Positions 15,176-24,756 of a stretch of DNA of 46,135 bases are shown piece after piece. Each line of letters opens with the position of its first letter. Within the stretch, counting starts at the first letter, position 1. The notes beneath the pieces were generated by a model. The model did no database searches. It was not told where the DNA came from and saw only the letters and a program-made list of their open reading frames with translations. The stretch lies in NCBI GenBank assembly GCA_946481095.1, contig CAMLML010000032.1:1-46135 (forward strand). Direction: 5' to 3'. This stretch comes from an uncultured Cellvibrio sp. (GTDB lineage Bacteria; Pseudomonadota; Gammaproteobacteria; Pseudomonadales; Cellvibrionaceae). A program made the position numbers and the translations under genes.

Positions 15176-16327
15176 ATGAAAAAAATTATTTTTCTATCAC
15201 TGGCATTTATCTTCATTGGCACAGTTCAGGCCGATGAAAAAGCTGATATGGAAAAGTTACAAAAAGAAATTGCAGCACTGCAAAAAGAATTAAAGTCTGT
15301 TCAAGGAGCGCGATCGGATTTACAAAAAGATCTGGAAAAATCTGAAACCCAGATTAATGAACTGGAAAAAAAAGCAGATGACATCAAAAAAGAATTGAAC
15401 AAGCAAAATCAGGACTTAAACAATCTGAAACAAGAACGGAGCCAGCTGGAACAACAACGCAACAACCAACAAGAAAAAATTTCAGCACAAATATTGGCTG
15501 CTTATAAGCTGGGGCGACAAAGCGATATCAAGTTATTACTGAATCAGGAATCCCCTGATAAATTATCACGACTAATGACTTATCACGGATATTTCGTGAT
15601 GGCCCAACAAAAAAAAGTGGAGAGTTACCGCAACACCATTTCAAGAATAGATACCATCACACCGGATATTGAAAAAAAAACCTTGCAATTGGCAGCCATG
15701 CAAACGCAACTGGATCAACAACGAAATGCTTTGGGCAGCGCACATAAAGAGCGTCAGGTTGCACTGCACAAAGTAAATTCCCAAATTAAAAACAAACAGC
15801 AAGAGTTGACACAGCTCAATGAAGACAGACAAAAACTTCAAGTACTGCTGAGTCGGGTTACACGAAAAATTGCATCCAGTGGCGCATTAAAATCTCCAGC
15901 TTATGTTCCGCTGCCAAAAGGTGGTGAGAAATTTTCTGTTCGCAAAGGAAAATTACCCTGGCCAACTCAGGGTAAAATTCTTCACCGTTTTGGTAGCCCA
16001 CGAATTGCAGGACAACTCAATTGGAATGGAACCTACATTGCCGGAAATGCAGGTAATAAAGTGATTGCTGTGCATCATGGCCGGGTGGTATTTGCTGATT
16101 ATTTCGGCGGGCATGGACTTCTGATTATCATCGATCACGGCGAAGGATTTTTATCTTTGTATGCACACAATCAGCGATTATTAAAAAAAGCCGGAGATCC
16201 TGTTATTGCAGGTGAATCCGTTGCTGTAGTCGGCAATTCCGGCGGCCAATCAACCGATGGTGTTTATTTTGAAATTCGACACAACGGCAAACCCGTTGAC
16301 CCCAGTACCTGGCTAGCACCAGGTTAA
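15176..16327 (+). CDS. envC: Murein hydrolase activator EnvC
   Basis: Periplasmic activator of the cell-division amidases AmiA/AmiB. Signal peptide at residues 1-19 (KKIIFLSLAFIFIGTVQA), a long coiled coil from about 22 to 230 (heptad-rich with many Lys/Glu/Gln), and a C-terminal LytM/M23 domain from about 270 (GKILHRFGSPR, GNKVIAVHHGRVVFADYFGGHG, GLLIIIDHGEGFLSLYAHN, VGNSGGQSTDGVYFEIRHNGKPVDP). Some catalytic zinc ligands of active M23 enzymes are replaced (the usual HxH is YAHN and the first ligand Hx3D is RFGSP), in line with EnvC being an enzymatically inactive activator. 383 residues. 13 bp before ctpA. Confidence 0.92.
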   Translation: MKKIIFLSLAFIFIGTVQADEKADMEKLQKEIAALQKELKSVQGARSDLQKDLEKSETQINELEKKADDIKKELNKQNQDLNNLKQERSQLEQQRNNQQEKISAQILAAYKLGRQSDIKLLLNQESPDKLSRLMTYHGYFVMAQQKKVESYRNTISRIDTITPDIEKKTLQLAAMQTQLDQQRNALGSAHKERQVALHKVNSQIKNKQQELTQLNEDRQKLQVLLSRVTRKIASSGALKSPAYVPLPKGGEKFSVRKGKLPWPTQGKILHRFGSPRIAGQLNWNGTYIAGNAGNKVIAVHHGRVVFADYFGGHGLLIIIDHGEGFLSLYAHNQRLLKKAGDPVIAGESVAVVGNSGGQSTDGVYFEIRHNGKPVDPSTWLAPG

Positions 16328-16340
16328 TCCAGAGAAATTT

Positions 16341-17669
16341 ATGCGTATCAATTATTGTGTTGCCATAGGTTGTTTACTTGCTACGGCTTATTGTTTTGCA
16401 GACGACAAAAATTCAGATTTGACTTCAAATGAGTTCGAACGATTTGTTCAGGCCTATACTCAAGTTAAAAAATCCTATGTTGAAGAAATTGGCGATGCCG
16501 AACTGATTGATTACGCCATTAAAGGCATGATCTCCGAACTCGACCCTCATTCAGCTTATCTTGATAAAAATGAATTTGCCGATTTGCAAAACTCCATTAC
16601 AGGAGAATTTGCCGGAATTGGTTTGGAGATAGGTCTCAAATCAGGTTTTATTACTGTTATATCACCTATTGATGACAGCCCCGCCAGTAAAGCAGGAATT
16701 CAATCCGGAGACAGGATTGTGCGGATTGATGACAGTCCGGTTAAAGGGCTATCGATTACGCAAGTCACCCGACTACTACGCGGCGTCAAGAATAGTGAAG
16801 TTAACCTGACCATTTTTCGTAATGATCTGGAAGACCCTCTCGATTTTTTATTAACGCGTGAAATTATTAAAGTCAAAAGTGTTCGCTATCGCACATTGGA
16901 AAATGATTTTTTGTATCTGCGTATTGCCAACTTTCAATCCAATACCGGAATTGATTTACAAAAAATTTTAAATAATTATTTAAATAAAAACCCGCAAACA
17001 AAAGGAGTGATTCTCGATTTACGCAACAACCCGGGCGGGGAATTGGGAGCTGCGATTACCGTTGCTGATACTTTTTTGGATGGAGGATTAATTGTCTACA
17101 CCCAGGGGCGCTTACCTAACAGCAACATCAATTATCAAGCAGGATTGGGTGATGACACATTTGGTTTACCGCTGGTGGTATTAATAAATGATGGTTCTGC
17201 ATCAGCATCGGAAATTGTAGCAGGCGCCCTGCAAGATCATCGACGAGCAGTGATCGCTGGCACACGTAGTTTTGGCAAAGGATCAGTACAAACTGCAGCA
17301 GTGATTGATCAGAATCATGCAATAAAATTAACTACTGCTCTGTACTACACACCTTTGGGAAGATCCATACAAGCACAGGGTATAGCACCTGATGTAGTAA
17401 TTGAAAAAGCTTATCTAACCCGGGTTGAAGGTATTAACCAATCGACCGAAGCTGATTTTAACAACCACTTAAATAATGCCAATAAAAATACTGAAAGCAA
17501 CAGTGCCAGTCGTCGTGAAAAACGTATTTCAAATTTGCAATTATTAAAAGAAGACAATCAATTGCAGGAAGCACTTAATTTGTTGAAAGGTTTACAGGTA
17601 CTGATGCCAAAAATTAATGCATCTACCGAAAACGGTACTGTAGAAACACACAATATCAATTCACAATGA
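16341..17669 (+). CDS. ctpA: S41 C-terminal processing peptidase (CtpA-type)
   Basis: Periplasmic serine protease that trims substrate C-termini. Signal peptide (residues 1-20, ending CFA), a PDZ domain at about 90-175 (GEFAGIGLEIGLKSGFITVISPIDDSPASKAGIQSGD region), and the S41 catalytic core with the serine in NDGSASASEIVAGAL and the lysine in RSFGKGSVQT, giving the Ser-Lys dyad. A Gln/Asn-rich C-terminal tail is probably disordered. 442 residues. Its neighbour EnvC is a known type of partner of such proteases and amidases in cell-wall control. The stop overlaps the next ATG in an ATGA junction, so translation is coupled. Confidence 0.94.
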   Translation: MRINYCVAIGCLLATAYCFADDKNSDLTSNEFERFVQAYTQVKKSYVEEIGDAELIDYAIKGMISELDPHSAYLDKNEFADLQNSITGEFAGIGLEIGLKSGFITVISPIDDSPASKAGIQSGDRIVRIDDSPVKGLSITQVTRLLRGVKNSEVNLTIFRNDLEDPLDFLLTREIIKVKSVRYRTLENDFLYLRIANFQSNTGIDLQKILNNYLNKNPQTKGVILDLRNNPGGELGAAITVADTFLDGGLIVYTQGRLPNSNINYQAGLGDDTFGLPLVVLINDGSASASEIVAGALQDHRRAVIAGTRSFGKGSVQTAAVIDQNHAIKLTTALYYTPLGRSIQAQGIAPDVVIEKAYLTRVEGINQSTEADFNNHLNNANKNTESNSASRREKRISNLQLLKEDNQLQEALNLLKGLQVLMPKINASTENGTVETHNINSQ

Positions 17670-18553
17670 AATTCACTGACGCACAACAAAACAGCTTGGG
17701 TATTTCCGGAATCAATTATTTTTCATGCTGCTTGTTGCTAACAGTTTTATGGCCTGTTTATGCCTGGTCAGAAACAGCCAAACTAGCCATCATTATTGAT
17801 GATATTGGATACAATAAAAAAAATGGTCTGGCTGTGGCTGAGCTTCCGTTCAAACTTACTCTGGCAGTATTACCATTCACACCTCATGGCGAAAGCCTTG
17901 CCAAAATTGCACACAGTAATGGCAAGGAAATTATGTTGCATGCACCCATGAGCAATGAACGCAATATTCCTTTGGGACCAGGTGCACTGACCAATAACAT
18001 TTCACATTCCGAATTGATTCACACCCTCAATCAAGATCTGGCGAATATCCCTCACGTAAAGGGAGTTAACAACCATATGGGTAGTCAATTAACCCAGAAT
18101 GCTCAGGTCATGAGCTGGGTAATGAGTTATCTAAAATTACATCAACTTTATTTTATTGATAGTCGAACTACTGCTAAAACCCAGGCATTAAATCAGGCCA
18201 AAGTCCACCAGTTACCCAGCAGTAAACGAGATGTTTTTTTGGATGACAATCGCAATCTGATCCTGATTCGCAAACAACTATTTCTGGCAATCGATATTGC
18301 TAAAGCCAAAGGCAGTGCAATTGCGATTGGTCACCCTTATCCGGAAACCATTCAGGTATTGCAAGAAGCGCACAAAATTGCCAGGGAACAATCAATAGAG
18401 TTGGTTTTGGTCTCCGAACTGTTTACCGGGTCTGAAACTCAGCCGGGTTATTGCCCTATAGATGCAGAATATCCACCGGAAATTAATCCCCTCTTACCAA
18501 AATTGGATTTTTTACCGAGAACCACGTCACAAAACAATGCCTTTCGTTATTAA
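17666..18553 (+). CDS. Divergent polysaccharide deacetylase (YibQ family)
   Basis: A 295-residue, probably exported member of the NodB-like YibQ family that accompanies envC/ctpA in many gammaproteobacteria; the physiological substrate is unknown. A hydrophobic segment at about 18-36 (INYFSCCLLLTVLWPVYAW) is a signal peptide or anchor, followed by LAIIIDDIGYNKK (metal-site Asp-Asp), LAVLPFTPHG, EIMLHAPMSNE, VKGVNNHMGSQLT and LYFIDSRTTA, all family motifs. It overlaps the ctpA stop by four bases. Role in peptidoglycan or exopolysaccharide remodelling is inference. Confidence 0.9.
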   Translation: MKFTDAQQNSLGISGINYFSCCLLLTVLWPVYAWSETAKLAIIIDDIGYNKKNGLAVAELPFKLTLAVLPFTPHGESLAKIAHSNGKEIMLHAPMSNERNIPLGPGALTNNISHSELIHTLNQDLANIPHVKGVNNHMGSQLTQNAQVMSWVMSYLKLHQLYFIDSRTTAKTQALNQAKVHQLPSSKRDVFLDDNRNLILIRKQLFLAIDIAKAKGSAIAIGHPYPETIQVLQEAHKIAREQSIELVLVSELFTGSETQPGYCPIDAEYPPEINPLLPKLDFLPRTTSQNNAFRY

Positions 18554-18681
18554 AACAATAAAGTGCCATGACAACACAATCTAACGCAATCCCGGTACAA
18601 GACATATAATTGCCATACGGCTGCGATGTCCGTCACCCCGAACAAGGTGGTTTCAAGTATTTACACTTAGAGGAATTTATT

Positions 18682-18906
18682 ATGGCGACAGCAAACAGAT
18701 TTGGTGAACAAGGTGATGCTCCTGATCGAAATTCGCGTTTTATCCAGAAAGGCAGTTATTGGTACTACACTACCCGTGAGGGTGTTGATATAGGACCCTT
18801 TGACAGTCAGAAAGATGCAGAATTGGGAGTAACGGAATTTATAGAGTTTCTCTGTGAATCCGAACCCAAAATCACAGATCTCTTAAGGCTTTATAGAGCT
18901 GCCTGA
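18682..18906 (+). CDS. Small DUF6316-like protein
   Basis: A 74-residue cytosolic protein beginning MATANRFGEQGDAPDRNSRF with a conserved core SYWYYTTREGVDIGPFDSQKDAELGVTEFIEFL. I recognise this as the small DUF6316-like family of Pseudomonas-related bacteria; function unknown. The ATG at 18682 is chosen because GAGGAA lies about seven bases upstream; the frame runs open to 18610 without support. The GPFDSQKDAE segment resembles phage/GYF-like GPF motifs but I do not claim that domain. Confidence 0.7.
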   Translation: MATANRFGEQGDAPDRNSRFIQKGSYWYYTTREGVDIGPFDSQKDAELGVTEFIEFLCESEPKITDLLRLYRAA

Positions 18907-18920
18907 GATCAAAAAATTTG

Positions 18921-18958
18921 AGTAAACAGAAAGGGCCTCTCGGCCCTTTTTGTTTACT
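18921..18958. terminator. Bidirectional terminator between DUF6316-like gene and hisF
   Basis: AGTAAACAGAAAGGGCC, loop TCTC, GGCCCTTTTTGTTTACT: a 17-bp stem with one mismatch, T-rich on both strands. It serves the convergent transcripts ending at 18906 and 18971. Confidence 0.85.
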
Positions 18959-18970
18959 GTTTGTTTGGTT

Positions 18971-19744
18971 TTACATCCTGACCTCAATTCCCTGATCACG
19001 CATAAATTCTTTTGCTTGCTGCAAAGTGTATTCCCTGAAGTGAAAAATACTCGCTGCCAATACTGCATCAGCACGACCTAATGTCACACCATCCACTAAA
19101 TGTTGCAAATTACCAACACCACCTGAAGCGATCACTGGAATAGGTACAGCATCACTGATCGCACGTGTCACACCCAGATCGTAACCTTTTTTGGTTCCAT
19201 CGCCATCCATACTGGTTAACAGAATTTCGCCTGCACCGAACTCAGCCATCTTCGCAGCCCATTCAACTGCATTAATGCCGGTTGGTTTGCGACCGCCGTG
19301 CGTAAAAATTTCCCAGCGTGGTGTTTCATTTTCTGCGCTGACTTTTTTTGCATCAATCGCCACTACAATACATTGCGCACCAAATCTGTCTGAAGCAGCT
19401 TTTACAAAATCCGGATTAAATACTGCTGCAGAATTGATACTGACTTTATCAGCACCCGCATTCAACATAGTGCGAATATCATCGACTGTGCGAATACCCC
19501 CACCGACTGTTAAAGGAATAAAAACCTCAGCGGCAATTTTTTCAACTGTGTGCACAGTAGTGTCGCGGCCTTCGTGAGTTGCGGTAATATCCAGAAAAGT
19601 AATTTCATCCGCACCTTCCTGATTGTAACGTTTGGCAATTTCAACCGGATCGCCAGCATCGCGTATATCCAAAAACTTAACGCCTTTGACTACGCGACCG
19701 TTATCAACATCAAGACAAGGAATAATTCGTTTTGCAAGAGCCAT
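18971..19744 (-). CDS. hisF: Imidazole glycerol phosphate synthase subunit HisF
   Basis: Cyclase subunit of IGP synthase: with ammonia from HisH it converts PRFAR to imidazole glycerol phosphate and AICAR. A (beta/alpha)8 barrel of 257 residues with [21 protein letters not shown] (catalytic Asp in CLDVD), [56 protein letters not shown] (second catalytic Asp) and [11 protein letters not shown]. Last gene of hisB-hisH-hisA-hisF. Confidence 0.97.
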   Translation of the reverse strand: MALAKRIIPCLDVDNGRVVKGVKFLDIRDAGDPVEIAKRYNQEGADEITFLDITATHEGRDTTVHTVEKIAAEVFIPLTVGGGIRTVDDIRTMLNAGADKVSINSAAVFNPDFVKAASDRFGAQCIVVAIDAKKVSAENETPRWEIFTHGGRKPTGINAVEWAAKMAEFGAGEILLTSMDGDGTKKGYDLGVTRAISDAVPIPVIASGGVGNLQHLVDGVTLGRADAVLAASIFHFREYTLQQAKEFMRDQGIEVRM

Positions 19745-19756
19745 AAAATTTGCCTG

Positions 19757-20485
19757 TTATTGATCGCAATAGGCTTGTGCTTCGGCCATATTCAAAGTGC
19801 CTTCGTAAATTGCACGACCGGTAATCGCACCGCAAATGCCTTTGTGTGATTCCGCTTTTAACGCGATGATATCTTTCATATCGGTAATACCGCCGGATGC
19901 AATCACCGGAATGCTTGAAGCTTGCGCCATAGCAACTGTCGCTTGCACATTTACGCCTTGCATCATGCCGTCGCGCGCAATGTCGGTGTAGACAATACTG
20001 CTGACGCCATCTTGTTCAAAACGTTTGGCTAATTCACTGGCTTGAATGTTGGAAACTTCGGCCCAACCATCAGTTGCAACCCAACCGTCTTTTGCATCCA
20101 AACCGACAATAATGTGGCCGGGAAATTGTTTGCACATATCGGTTACAAATTGCGGTTCTTTTACCGCTTTGGTTCCGATAATCACGTATTGCACACCGGC
20201 CTGCAGATAATATTCGATAGTCGCTGCACTGCGAATGCCGCCACCAATTTGAATCGGCAAATTCGGATAGGCTTTTGCGATAGCAGTCACAACACCACCA
20301 TTAACGGGCTTACCTTCGAATGCACCGTTTAAATCCACCAAATGCAAACGTCGACAACCTTGATCAACCCATTGTTTGGCCATTGCGACAGGATCATCAG
20401 AAAAAACTGTGGAGTCATCCATCAAGCCCTGACGCAAACGCACGCACTGGCCATCTTTTAAATCAATTGCGGGGATAATTAGCAT
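19757..20485 (-). CDS. hisA: ProFAR isomerase HisA
   Basis: Amadori isomerase of histidine synthesis, ProFAR to PRFAR. A 242-residue barrel: [20 protein letters not shown] with the catalytic Asp, [64 protein letters not shown] (second catalytic Asp) and IPVIASGGI. The start is the ATG at 20485, overlapping the hisH stop by one base (TGATG); the TTG one codon upstream is less likely. 12 bp upstream of hisF. Confidence 0.97.
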   Translation of the reverse strand: MLIIPAIDLKDGQCVRLRQGLMDDSTVFSDDPVAMAKQWVDQGCRRLHLVDLNGAFEGKPVNGGVVTAIAKAYPNLPIQIGGGIRSAATIEYYLQAGVQYVIIGTKAVKEPQFVTDMCKQFPGHIIVGLDAKDGWVATDGWAEVSNIQASELAKRFEQDGVSSIVYTDIARDGMMQGVNVQATVAMAQASSIPVIASGGITDMKDIIALKAESHKGICGAITGRAIYEGTLNMAEAQAYCDQ

Positions 20486-21147
20486 CAAGCGTTACCATTC
20501 CAATTCGTAAAATTTTTCAATAACTGCAATCCCGCCGTATGACTTTTTTCCGGGTGGAATTGCACAGCGAATAAATTGTTATTCGCCAGGGCTGCGTGAA
20601 ATTGCAAACCGTAATCGCAAGTCGCGGCAACCAGTGATTGATCTTTCAGCAAAATATAAAAACTGTGCACAAAATAAAAACGGCTATCTTGCGGAATATT
20701 TTGCCAAAGTGGGTGATCGTTGTGATGAACCTGATTCCAACCCATGTGAGGAACCTTCAGCGAATTTCCGGCGGAATCTTTATGTTGCTCGCCGAAAAAT
20801 TTCACATTGCCAGCAACCAGTCCAATGCAATCAACACCGTCATTTTCTTCGCTGTGATCCATCAAGGCTTGCATGCCAACACAAATCGCCAACACAGGCT
20901 TGCCGGTGGCGATTTGTTCACGCAACAATTTGTCGAAACCGAGACGTTTAATTTCTGCCATGCAATCGCGAATGGCGCCGACACCGGGGAAAATCACACG
21001 ATCAGCTGAGGCAACTTTTGCAGGATCAGAAGTGACTATCACTTCTTGATCCGGTGCAACATGATTCAGCGCACTGGCAACCGAATGCAAATTGCCCATG
21101 CCGTAATCAATAACCGCAATCACCGATTTTTTGTTCACATCTAACAT
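20485..21147 (-). CDS. hisH: IGP synthase glutaminase subunit HisH
   Basis: Class I glutamine amidotransferase that feeds ammonia to HisF. 220 residues with [23 protein letters not shown], the nucleophile cysteine in [18 protein letters not shown], and the catalytic His-x-Glu in [14 protein letters not shown]. Encoded between hisB (3-bp gap) and hisA (one-base overlap). The N-terminal MLDVNKKS extension is slightly long; GTAG-rich bases precede the ATG but there is no strong ribosome site. Confidence 0.96.
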   Translation of the reverse strand: MLDVNKKSVIAVIDYGMGNLHSVASALNHVAPDQEVIVTSDPAKVASADRVIFPGVGAIRDCMAEIKRLGFDKLLREQIATGKPVLAICVGMQALMDHSEENDGVDCIGLVAGNVKFFGEQHKDSAGNSLKVPHMGWNQVHHNDHPLWQNIPQDSRFYFVHSFYILLKDQSLVAATCDYGLQFHAALANNNLFAVQFHPEKSHTAGLQLLKNFTNWNGNA

Positions 21148-21150
21148 GAA

Positions 21151-21768
21151 TTACAAACTACCCTTGGTTGAAGGTGTAATACCTTCCATTCGCGGATCTT
21201 TTTCCAGCGCCATACGCAACGCTCGACCAAATGCTTTAAACACAGTTTCAATTTGGTGGTGCGAATTGTGGCCGCGCAAATTGTCGATATGCAAAGTCAC
21301 ATTGGCGTGATTGACGAAGCCCTGAAAAAATTCCCAGAACAATTCGGTATCAAACTGACCGATACGTTTTTGCGTAAAAGACACTTGCATCACCAAACCG
21401 GGACGACCAGAGAAATCGATCACCACGCGAGACAAAGCTTCATCCAGGGGCACATAAGAATGACCATAACGACGAATGCCTTTTTTATCGCCAATGGCCT
21501 TGGCTATCGCTTGACCTATGGTGATGCCTATATCTTCAACCGAGTGGTGATCATCGATGTGCACATCGCCATCGCAAGTGACATCCAGATCAATCATCCC
21601 GTGACGGGCGATTTGATCCATCATGTGCTCAAGAAACGGGACTTTGGTATTGAATGTGCCCTTGCCACCACCATCCAGATCCAAACTGACTGTAATTTTG
21701 GTTTCAAGCGTATTGCGGGTGACGGTTGCAGTTCTGTTGATTGCTGTTTTGTTGGCAAGATCGGACAT
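21151..21768 (-). CDS. hisB: Imidazoleglycerol-phosphate dehydratase HisB (monofunctional)
   Basis: Mn2+-dependent dehydration of imidazole glycerol phosphate to imidazole acetol phosphate. 205 residues with [73 protein letters not shown] and [20 protein letters not shown]; the repeated His/Glu clusters bind manganese. No phosphatase domain is fused. I start at ATG 21768 (MSDLANK), because the frame to 21819 adds 17 residues not typical of the family. First gene of the his cluster in the window. Confidence 0.96.
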   Translation of the reverse strand: MSDLANKTAINRTATVTRNTLETKITVSLDLDGGGKGTFNTKVPFLEHMMDQIARHGMIDLDVTCDGDVHIDDHHSVEDIGITIGQAIAKAIGDKKGIRRYGHSYVPLDEALSRVVIDFSGRPGLVMQVSFTQKRIGQFDTELFWEFFQGFVNHANVTLHIDNLRGHNSHHQIETVFKAFGRALRMALEKDPRMEGITPSTKGSL

Positions 21769-21920
21769 AAATTGACTCGGCAGCAGGCGGAAAGAGCGCG
21801 AATTATATAGAGATACCAAAATTTATTCACGATCAAAGCAGATGCAATTGTGCATTAAGGCCGGATACAGCTAATCTTGATAGCCTTTCGAGAGTCACCA
21901 CCATTACAGGATCGCAATTC

Positions 21921-22529
21921 ATGAAACCTCTTTATTCATTTGCTTTTTCAACCCTTGTGTTCTTCGGTCTATACGCCCACGCGCAACAACCTCAAGCACC
22001 CTACTCTGCATGGAGTTGGTCAGGTCATGTGGATCATATGACCTTTGATGATGTGCAGGCTTGGGATCAAGGTATTGATAAAAATGCCTTTGCTCTGGGT
22101 TTCGCTGCCGAACGTTACACCAACACCAGCGAAAACACCCTTTCCCTTGGTATGAGTTTTATTTTTTATAACGATAATGACGAATTTATTCAGCTTGTAG
22201 AAGATTATTGGGGTGATGAGGATTATGAGGAATCCAGCGCAAGCGCTTTGTCCGTATTCGCGGAGTATGGCCCTCGATATCGCTTTGGTGCAGACAACCT
22301 CAGCTTTTTTACTGTTCGGGGAGGTGGCTCAGCCATGCTTTTTTCAGAACGCGCTATTGGCAACTGTTCAAATTGCTACTCGGAAGATATTGACATAGAT
22401 GGCGGGCTTTATGGAGTGTTGGGTATAGGCAGGAGTGGATCGACAATTGATTTTTCATTGCAATTCCAACAGTATTTCACTGGCGATATCGATAATGTTC
22501 TGCGTTTAAAAATTTCCAGCGCCTTTTAA
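21921..22529 (+). CDS. Exported beta-barrel-like hypothetical protein
   Basis: A 202-residue protein with a signal peptide (residues 1-21, ending AHA before QQPQAP). The mature part alternates polar and hydrophobic residues in short beta-like strands (NTLSLGMSFIFY, SALSVFAEYGPRYRF, NLSFFTVRGGGSAM, GLYGVLGIGRSGS, IDFSLQFQQYF, VLRLKISSAF) and ends in Phe, a pattern of small outer-membrane barrels. Asp/Glu-rich stretches and a CSNCYSED pair of cysteines may bind metal or form a disulfide. No family recognised; it stands alone, followed by its own terminator. Confidence 0.65.
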   Translation: MKPLYSFAFSTLVFFGLYAHAQQPQAPYSAWSWSGHVDHMTFDDVQAWDQGIDKNAFALGFAAERYTNTSENTLSLGMSFIFYNDNDEFIQLVEDYWGDEDYEESSASALSVFAEYGPRYRFGADNLSFFTVRGGGSAMLFSERAIGNCSNCYSEDIDIDGGLYGVLGIGRSGSTIDFSLQFQQYFTGDIDNVLRLKISSAF

Positions 22530-22546
22530 GTTATTGTTTTAAAAGA

Positions 22547-22580
22547 AAACCCATTTGAATGATCTACCAAATGGGTTTTT
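22547..22580 (+). terminator. Terminator after the barrel-like gene
   Basis: AAACCCATTTG pairs with CAAATGGGTTT (11-bp perfect stem, 10-base loop), followed by T, 18 bases after the stop at 22529. Confidence 0.85.
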
Positions 22581-22665
22581 ATAAAAATACGATATTAATA
22601 ATAACTTGTATTTAATTGGTTATAGTTTAGGGTTAGATCACGAATTTTAATCAGCATGCGCCACA

Positions 22666-23316
22666 ATGAATTCAATAAAACAAATAATTATTCAGGCAAA
22701 ATCCCAAGCGAATGCCCGGGAAAAATTGTTGGAATTTTTGCAAAAACGCCGCCCTTTTTTGCATAGCTCCATACTATTACCCGAAAACTCCGTAGAACCT
22801 CTGGCAGATTTTGTAGAACGCTACATTTCGCATGTCCCTGATTTTATTGATGCCATACAAACGATTATTCAGGAAGCCAGAATCGAGCAGGAAGTACAAC
22901 CTATTATTACCGTAGCAGCCAATTATTTTTTATCGCCACCCGATCTTATTAAAGACCCCCGCCATCTCGTCGGGTTATTAGACGAAGCCTACCTGTCGCA
23001 CAGATTATTGGAAGAAGTGAATGATCGTTTCATGGGCAAAAGCGGCGTTCCATTAACACCTATGGATAACACTACGGCCAATTTAATTGCTCACGAATTA
23101 ATTGGCGAACCCTTTGCAAATTTATTGGATCAAGCAGTGTTATTTTCTGCAGAATTATTGTTAAACGAACAAAAGCTGGAAAGTGAATCCATTCGTCAAT
23201 ATATTCAGACCCATAAAAACCGTGGTTGGTCTGATGAAATAAAACGTTGGCCTTGCCTGGCGGATGAACTGAAAATCGGCCTGCACTTTACCGAACCACA
23301 AAGCGCTATTCATTAA
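22666..23316 (+). CDS. Conserved hypothetical cytosolic protein
   Basis: A 216-residue alpha-helical protein without signal peptide or transmembrane segment. The central part, IITVAANYFLSPPDLIKDPRHLVGLLDEAYLSHRLLEEVND, recalls the YkvA/DUF1232 pattern (a hydrophobic patch plus GLLDEA), but the fit is loose and I do not assign it. The N-terminus IKQIIIQAKSQANAREKLLEFLQKR is an amphipathic helix. It is convergent with the symporter gene (20 bp between stops). Function unknown. Confidence 0.65.
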   Translation: MNSIKQIIIQAKSQANAREKLLEFLQKRRPFLHSSILLPENSVEPLADFVERYISHVPDFIDAIQTIIQEARIEQEVQPIITVAANYFLSPPDLIKDPRHLVGLLDEAYLSHRLLEEVNDRFMGKSGVPLTPMDNTTANLIAHELIGEPFANLLDQAVLFSAELLLNEQKLESESIRQYIQTHKNRGWSDEIKRWPCLADELKIGLHFTEPQSAIH

Positions 23317-23336
23317 GCTCTCATATTAATAAACAT

Positions 23337-24638
23337 TTAAACAGGATCATTTTCCGCATTCAGTTTTTTATTATGAAAAACATCCAGATCCAGCAGTTTT
23401 TCGCTTTTCGCGACTATGACTGACACAGTTGCATCACCTGTGACATTTACTGCAGTTCTCACCATATCCAAAAAGCGATCCACACCAATAATCATCGCAA
23501 TACCTTCAACCGGCAAACCAACAGATTGCAACACCATAGCCAATGTGACCAACCCCACACTGGGCACACCAGCCGTACCAATCGACGCTAAAGTTGCCGT
23601 GAGTATCACCATTAAATAACCGGCAATTCCTATGTCTATGCCGTAGGCTTGTGCAATAAATACTGTTGCCACGCCCTGCATAATAGCTGTGCCATCCATA
23701 TTGATGGTTGCACCCAGGGGAACAGAAAATGACGCAACTTTATTATCAACACCAAGATCGTGCTCAACCGTACGTAAATTAATAGGCAAGGTTGCGTTAC
23801 TGGATGATGTACTAAAAGCGAATACCATCACCTTCCACATTTTTTTGAAAAAAATCAGCGGATTTAGTCCAGACAACAATTTTAATAAAAAGCCATAAAC
23901 CACCGCTCCGTGAATAATCAATACCAATAACACCAGAAAAAAATATTTGGCTAAATCTTTAATTCCTGCCACTCCCAAACTGGCAAATAATTTTACCAAT
24001 AAACAAAAAACGCCGTAGGGAGCAAGATTCATCAGTAACATCACCATACGCAGAATCACGGAATTCAAATTATCAAAAAAACTCAATACGGTTTTTCCGG
24101 CGGCGGTTTCGGTTTTGGCAATTGCCAGCCCAAATAAAATTGAAAATACAATCACCTGCAACATATTGGCTTCAACCATCGCAGCCAGCGGGTTGTCAGG
24201 GATAATATCGATAATCGTTTCTTTAATTGAGGGCGATGCTGGCGCAACGTAATTGACATCGCTCAATACTTGAATACCCACACCCGGTTGAAAAAAAACA
24301 GCGAATACTATTGCCAACGCAATAGCAGCAGCTGTTGTAAAGATATAAAGTCCCAGCGTCTTGCCCGCCATAACCCCCATTCGACTATGTCCACCCAGGG
24401 CTGCTGCACCACACACCAGTGACACAAACACCATGGGCACAACCAACAGTTTTAATGAGGCCACAAAAATTTGGCCAACAACATCAAACACGCCATTGAT
24501 TAAATTCAGTTGAATCCATTTACCCAATTCACTGGATGGCACTGCTTTGGGATCAGGCAAAGCCAAAATTAAATTGAAACCAATTCCAACCAGAATCCCC
24601 AGCACCATGCCCAACAAAATTTTATTGGTTAATGACAT
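23337..24638 (-). CDS. Dicarboxylate/amino acid:cation symporter (DAACS)
   Basis: Inner-membrane secondary transporter of the GltP/DctA family, taking up glutamate/aspartate or C4-dicarboxylates with H+ or Na+. 433 residues, about eight membrane helices plus two re-entrant loops; key motifs are the serine-rich hairpin FSTSSSNATLPINL, the cation/substrate motif TINMDGTAIMQG in helix 7, and GTAGVPSVGLVTLAMVLQSVGLP followed by DRFLDMVRTAVNVTGDATV in helix 8. The ligand cannot be set from sequence by eye. A palindromic repeat follows on the 5' side before the HU gene. Confidence 0.93.
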   Translation of the reverse strand: MSLTNKILLGMVLGILVGIGFNLILALPDPKAVPSSELGKWIQLNLINGVFDVVGQIFVASLKLLVVPMVFVSLVCGAAALGGHSRMGVMAGKTLGLYIFTTAAAIALAIVFAVFFQPGVGIQVLSDVNYVAPASPSIKETIIDIIPDNPLAAMVEANMLQVIVFSILFGLAIAKTETAAGKTVLSFFDNLNSVILRMVMLLMNLAPYGVFCLLVKLFASLGVAGIKDLAKYFFLVLLVLIIHGAVVYGFLLKLLSGLNPLIFFKKMWKVMVFAFSTSSSNATLPINLRTVEHDLGVDNKVASFSVPLGATINMDGTAIMQGVATVFIAQAYGIDIGIAGYLMVILTATLASIGTAGVPSVGLVTLAMVLQSVGLPVEGIAMIIGVDRFLDMVRTAVNVTGDATVSVIVAKSEKLLDLDVFHNKKLNAENDPV

Positions 24639-24671
24639 TTTTTTATTTCTCTGAATTTTTTATTTATTCGA

Positions 24672-24756
24672 GGTAAGTTGGAAGAGCGCAGCGACTTCCG
24701 ACATGTTTGCGCAATTCGAAAATTGTCGGAAGTCAGCTTCGCCTCTTCCAACCTAC
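24672..24756. repeat. Inverted repeat, second family, contains the hupB stop codon
   Basis: Arms at 24672-24702 (GGTAAGTTGGAAGAGCGCAG...) and 24725-24756, complementary except for a few bases; shared core GTTGGAAGAG and ACTTCCGAC, with GCGCAGC versus GGCGAAGC in the middle. The spacer is 22 bases. The HU stop codon (24753-24755) is formed by the outer end of the right arm. Different sequence from the CCCTAACC family at 6688 and 9388. Confidence 0.85.

Noticed and set aside
21253..21810. 185-codon plus-strand open frame opposite hisB
   Set aside because: Shadow of hisB coding bias; the minus-strand protein has full HisB motifs.
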